Assembly (NCBI GenBank): GCA_046153015.1
Contig: JBJXGF010000108.1
Coordinates: 1 to 8,406 of the forward strand
DNA: 8,406 bases
Direction: 5' to 3'
DNA from: JBJXGF01 sp046153015
GTDB lineage: Bacteria; Actinomycetota; Acidimicrobiia; Acidimicrobiales; CAIXPF01
This document shows, one piece after another, positions 6,420 through 8,406 of the stretch (position 1 is the first letter of the stretch; every line of letters starts with the position of its first letter). The position numbers and the translations under genes were made by a program. Under the pieces are notes generated by a model that saw only the letters and a program-made list of their open reading frames with translations, was not told the DNA's origin and made no database searches.

Positions 6420-7487
6420 TCAGGTCGCGTGGGTTGCTGCGTGCCACGCTGCTTCGGATCGGTTGGTTACGCGGTCGATGTCCTGGGGGAGAAGGAAGCG
6501 GCGTTGGACGAGCTCGTCGACGATGGCCTTACTGCGGACGAGGTGGTCTCCGAGAGCGGGCAGCTCGTCCAGCCACCAGGTGGAACCGAACATGAGGAGG
6601 TCGTCGGTGGGGGCGCCTATGTCGGGGTGGCGGACGTTCCAGCCGGTGTGCACCCCTACGGGCGCGGCGATGTCGGGTAGTTGGATGCCGCAGGTCTCGT
6701 TGCCGTCAGCGCCTATGGCGGGCACCGGCCCTGGGGGTTGCACGAAGGACTCGGCCCGTGGGGTGGCAATCCCGCTGGATTGGCAGCGGGCGAGGACGGC
6801 TTCTCGGGTCGTGAGCTGGGCGGCGGTGGGCGCGGTGTTCGGCTCGGGTTCGGTGTCGTGATCGACCCAATCGACGAGCTGTCCGAGCAGCGCTCGTAGG
6901 ACGGGGCGGTAGTCGACAGTGTTGAAGCCGTGTTGGCCTCTCCACATCCAGCCGAGAGCGGGCAGTTCGAAGAGCAGAGGTAGGTGGCCGGGGGCGTGTT
7001 GGGTGCCGGCGATGTGGTGGACACGAACGTCGGGATGGGCGTCGGCTCCGACCGAGGCGGCGTCACCGCGCCAGTACTCGTTGGAGGTGTTGACGGCCAT
7101 GACCTTGCCGGAGGCGCCGGCCCGGGCGAGCAGCGTGCCGTAGGTGGTATCAGGATCGAGCTCGTCGGTGTTGGAGGGCAACGTGCCGGGGATCGCGAAG
7201 CGCTGGTTGAACTGACCGCGCCGGCCCCCAGCGATCAACGGCATGAACGCGTCATACGCAGCTCGGCCGGCCTCGTCGAGGTTCAGGCCGTCGTGCAGGA
7301 ACTGGCGAAGCGCTCGCCCGGATTGCGACACCCCGAACAGCAGCGTGCGAGAGATCCCCTGCTCGCTCCGTAGCCACGGTGCGAGGTCGCGGAGGGCAAG
7401 CAGGCCGCAACCGCCGACCAGCGCTCCGTTGGTCTGGTACACGCACCGATACCAGCTCCCCGCCTTGAAGCCGTCGGGCCGAACCAC
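6420..7487 (-). CDS. C-terminal fragment of the Abhydrolase_10-type hydrolase
   Basis: This is the longest intact piece of the broken gene: 355 codons from a GTG at 7487 to TGA. Homology continues upstream of the GTG to about 7541 (EDAELPAGSWSFSDDG), so the GTG is an internal codon, not a natural start, and no ribosome-binding site precedes it. It contains the probable nucleophile Ser56 (GVSQSGR) and the conserved IAGGRRGQFNQRF, HIAGTQHAPG and FNTVDYRPVLRALL segments, but lacks the N-terminal strands needed for a stable fold. It probably yields no active enzyme on its own. Confidence 0.6.
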   Translation of the reverse strand: MVRPDGFKAGSWYRCVYQTNGALVGGCGLLALRDLAPWLRSEQGISRTLLFGVSQSGRALRQFLHDGLNLDEAGRAAYDAFMPLIAGGRRGQFNQRFAIPGTLPSNTDELDPDTTYGTLLARAGASGKVMAVNTSNEYWRGDAASVGADAHPDVRVHHIAGTQHAPGHLPLLFELPALGWMWRGQHGFNTVDYRPVLRALLGQLVDWVDHDTEPEPNTAPTAAQLTTREAVLARCQSSGIATPRAESFVQPPGPVPAIGADGNETCGIQLPDIAAPVGVHTGWNVRHPDIGAPTDDLLMFGSTWWLDELPALGDHLVRSKAIVDELVQRRFLLPQDIDRVTNRSEAAWHAATHAT

Positions 7488-7571
7488 TGCGGTCCCGTCA
7501 TCGCTGAAGGACCAGGACCCCGCCGGGAGCTCGGCGTCTTCCTCACTCGAACAGCGCAGCGGACCCTGCCG

Positions 7572-8123
7572 TCAGCGGCCACAAGCGTTGGCCGGGGAAG
7601 CCGAGCGGCAGCCGATCGCCGCCTGCGTTCGCGCGTACCAGATAGGTGACCGGACCGCCGATCTCTTCGCCGCCATGGCGGGCGGCGGGCGCCCGGAGGC
7701 CGAGCAGCGTGGGGGCGGCGATGTCGAACTGCCAGCCGGTGTACACGATCGTCCAGCCTCGGCGAGCAGGTGCCCGTCACCCGGCGGGGGCTGTTCAGGC
7801 TGGGGGAAGAACGGCGTGTCATCGAGCTGGAGGAACGACGACGCGGTCGGCCCGCCGCGATTGGCGATGTCCACGAGCGCCCAGCCATTGCGAGCTGCAC
7901 GGTCGGCCGGCCGCAGGATGATCACGTCATGGTCGAAATGCACCAAACCGGACGAATCACGCTCGGCAAGATCGAGATCGACAATCGTCCGATTTGCGGC
8001 ATGGGTCGGGTCAACTGCGTGATCGACTCTCAGCCGGGTCAACGTCGCGGCGCCGCGGTCCCCGAACGACCGCCCGTCCTGATACGGGACAACGGCTTGC
8101 TGCTGCACGCCTACCACACTCAT
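7572..8123 (-). CDS. N-terminal fragment of the Abhydrolase_10-type hydrolase
   Basis: Translation from the ATG at 8123 gives the authentic start of the family for about 122 residues, up to DGHLLAEAG. The frame is then wrong and the last about 60 residues (serine/proline/arginine-rich, ending at a stop at 7572) are not homologous to anything expected. It lies 58 bases downstream of the P450 stop on the same strand, with no clear Shine-Dalgarno. A truncated, probably unstable peptide is the likely product. Confidence 0.55.
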   Translation of the reverse strand: MSVVGVQQQAVVPYQDGRSFGDRGAATLTRLRVDHAVDPTHAANRTIVDLDLAERDSSGLVHFDHDVIILRPADRAARNGWALVDIANRGGPTASSFLQLDDTPFFPQPEQPPPGDGHLLAEAGRSCTPAGSSTSPPPRCSASGRPPPAMAAKRSAVRSPIWYARTQAAIGCRSASPANACGR

Positions 8124-8181
8124 GCCCGCACGCTAGTCAACAATGACGGGTGCGAATGGTGGCACGTCAGGATCGCCCGAT

Positions 8182-8406
8182 TCACCACTCGACCATCAGC
8201 GACCGGGGTCCTCGGAAGGCGATGATCGGCATCAACTCCAGGCTCTGACCCAGAACGAGGCGGAGGCCGGGCAGCGCGGCGGTCAGCTCCTCGAGGACCA
8301 CTCGCGCCTCGAGCCGGGCCAGCGGGGCGCCGAGGCAGAGATGGGCGCCTCCGCCGAAGCTGAGGTGTTCGCGGGCGTTGGGGCGGCGAATGTCGAACAC
8401 GTCGGG
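8182..8406 (-). CDS. Cytochrome P450, C-terminal end (partial)
   Basis: The window edge cuts this gene; 74 codons remain, ending at TGA (8184 to 8182). The sequence PDVFDIRRPN is the conserved approach to the haem loop, and HLSFGGGAHLCLGAPLARLE contains the diagnostic FxxGxxxCxG motif, in which the cysteine (codon 8335-8337) is the axial thiolate haem ligand. The L-helix LARLEARVVLEEL and the final beta strands follow as usual. It is a bacterial class I-type soluble P450 that would need ferredoxin and reductase partners, not seen here. The substrate cannot be told from this part. It is the promoter-proximal neighbour of the broken hydrolase, suggesting an oxidative degradation cluster beyond the window. 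Confidence 0.93.
   Translation of the reverse strand, partial: PDVFDIRRPNAREHLSFGGGAHLCLGAPLARLEARVVLEELTAALPGLRLVLGQSLELMPIIAFRGPRSLMVEW

Larger units (their letters stand above)
6420..8123 (-). pseudogene. Abhydrolase_10-type alpha/beta hydrolase domain protein, broken by two frameshifts
   Basis: Joined across frames, this locus encodes about 565 residues of a large alpha/beta hydrolase family (alpha/beta hydrolase domain, PF20091-like). The N-terminal part (8123 to about 7758) carries ANRTIVDLDLAERDSSGLV, VIILRPAD and ALVDIANRGG. The middle (about 7757-7546) continues in another frame with WTIVYTGWQFDIAAPTLLGL and LGFPGQRLWPL. The C-terminal part returns to the first frame with the nucleophile motif GVSQSGR (Ser codon 7320-7322), FLHDGLNLDEAG and IAGGRRGQFNQRF. 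The net shifts are -1 near 7757 and +1 between 7572 and 7543. The first frame meets a stop at 7572-7574 and the middle frame at 7543-7545, so no single frame gives the whole protein. It follows a P450 gene by 58 bases on the same strand. Real decay and sequencing error both remain possible. Confidence 0.8.

Noticed and set aside
7543..7746. Separate 67-residue gene on the minus strand
   Set aside because: Its residues are the middle part of the broken hydrolase in a shifted frame, not an independent gene.
7540..7762. Programmed ribosomal frameshifting in the hydrolase
   Set aside because: No slippery heptamer or downstream structure was seen at either site, and two opposite shifts in one gene would be needed; mutation or sequencing error is simpler.

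Overview
This is a high-GC window with actinobacterial character. Signs of this are the GC-rich third codon positions, GTG starts, many starts without a clear Shine-Dalgarno sequence, and families common in actinomycetes: a large NB-ARC-type regulator, DUF3995, a haem-thiolate P450 and an Abhydrolase_10-type hydrolase. The genus cannot be read from the sequence. No rRNA, tRNA or CRISPR array was seen.

Left part (1-1931): the window opens with the last 28 codons and the right end of an IS630-family insertion sequence. The element abuts, at a CTAG site, a large plus-strand gene for an NB-ARC/TPR-type ATPase regulator. The regulator lacks its P-loop and whole N-terminal region, so the IS appears to have cut it. 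A stretch without a convincing gene follows (1932-2305).

Centre (2306-4845): a TetR-family repressor on the minus strand is divergent from a tight three-gene plus-strand operon. The operon encodes a small DUF3995 membrane protein, a cytoplasmic sulfite-oxidase-like molybdopterin oxidoreductase (ATGA overlap with the preceding gene) and an NTF2-like/VOC fusion protein (10-base gap). The 26-base space between tetR and the first operon ATG, plus the first codons of that gene, holds two copies of TACG-N4-CGTA arranged in one large dyad. This is a strong candidate operator, and the simplest reading is a self-contained TetR-regulated redox or detoxification cassette.

Right part (4879-8406): everything is on the minus strand. 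In transcription order there is the C-terminal end of a cytochrome P450 (cut by the window edge), a large Abhydrolase_10-family hydrolase broken by two mutually compensating frameshifts, a DUF1697 protein, and a small esterase-like alpha/beta hydrolase. The P450 and the large hydrolase lie 58 bases apart and may once have formed an oxidation-plus-hydrolysis catabolic pair; the hydrolase now looks inactive unless the indels are sequencing errors.

The points most worth following are the duplicated TetR operator with its three-gene cassette, the double frameshift, and the IS630 interruption. No completely new system could be demonstrated from the sequence alone.
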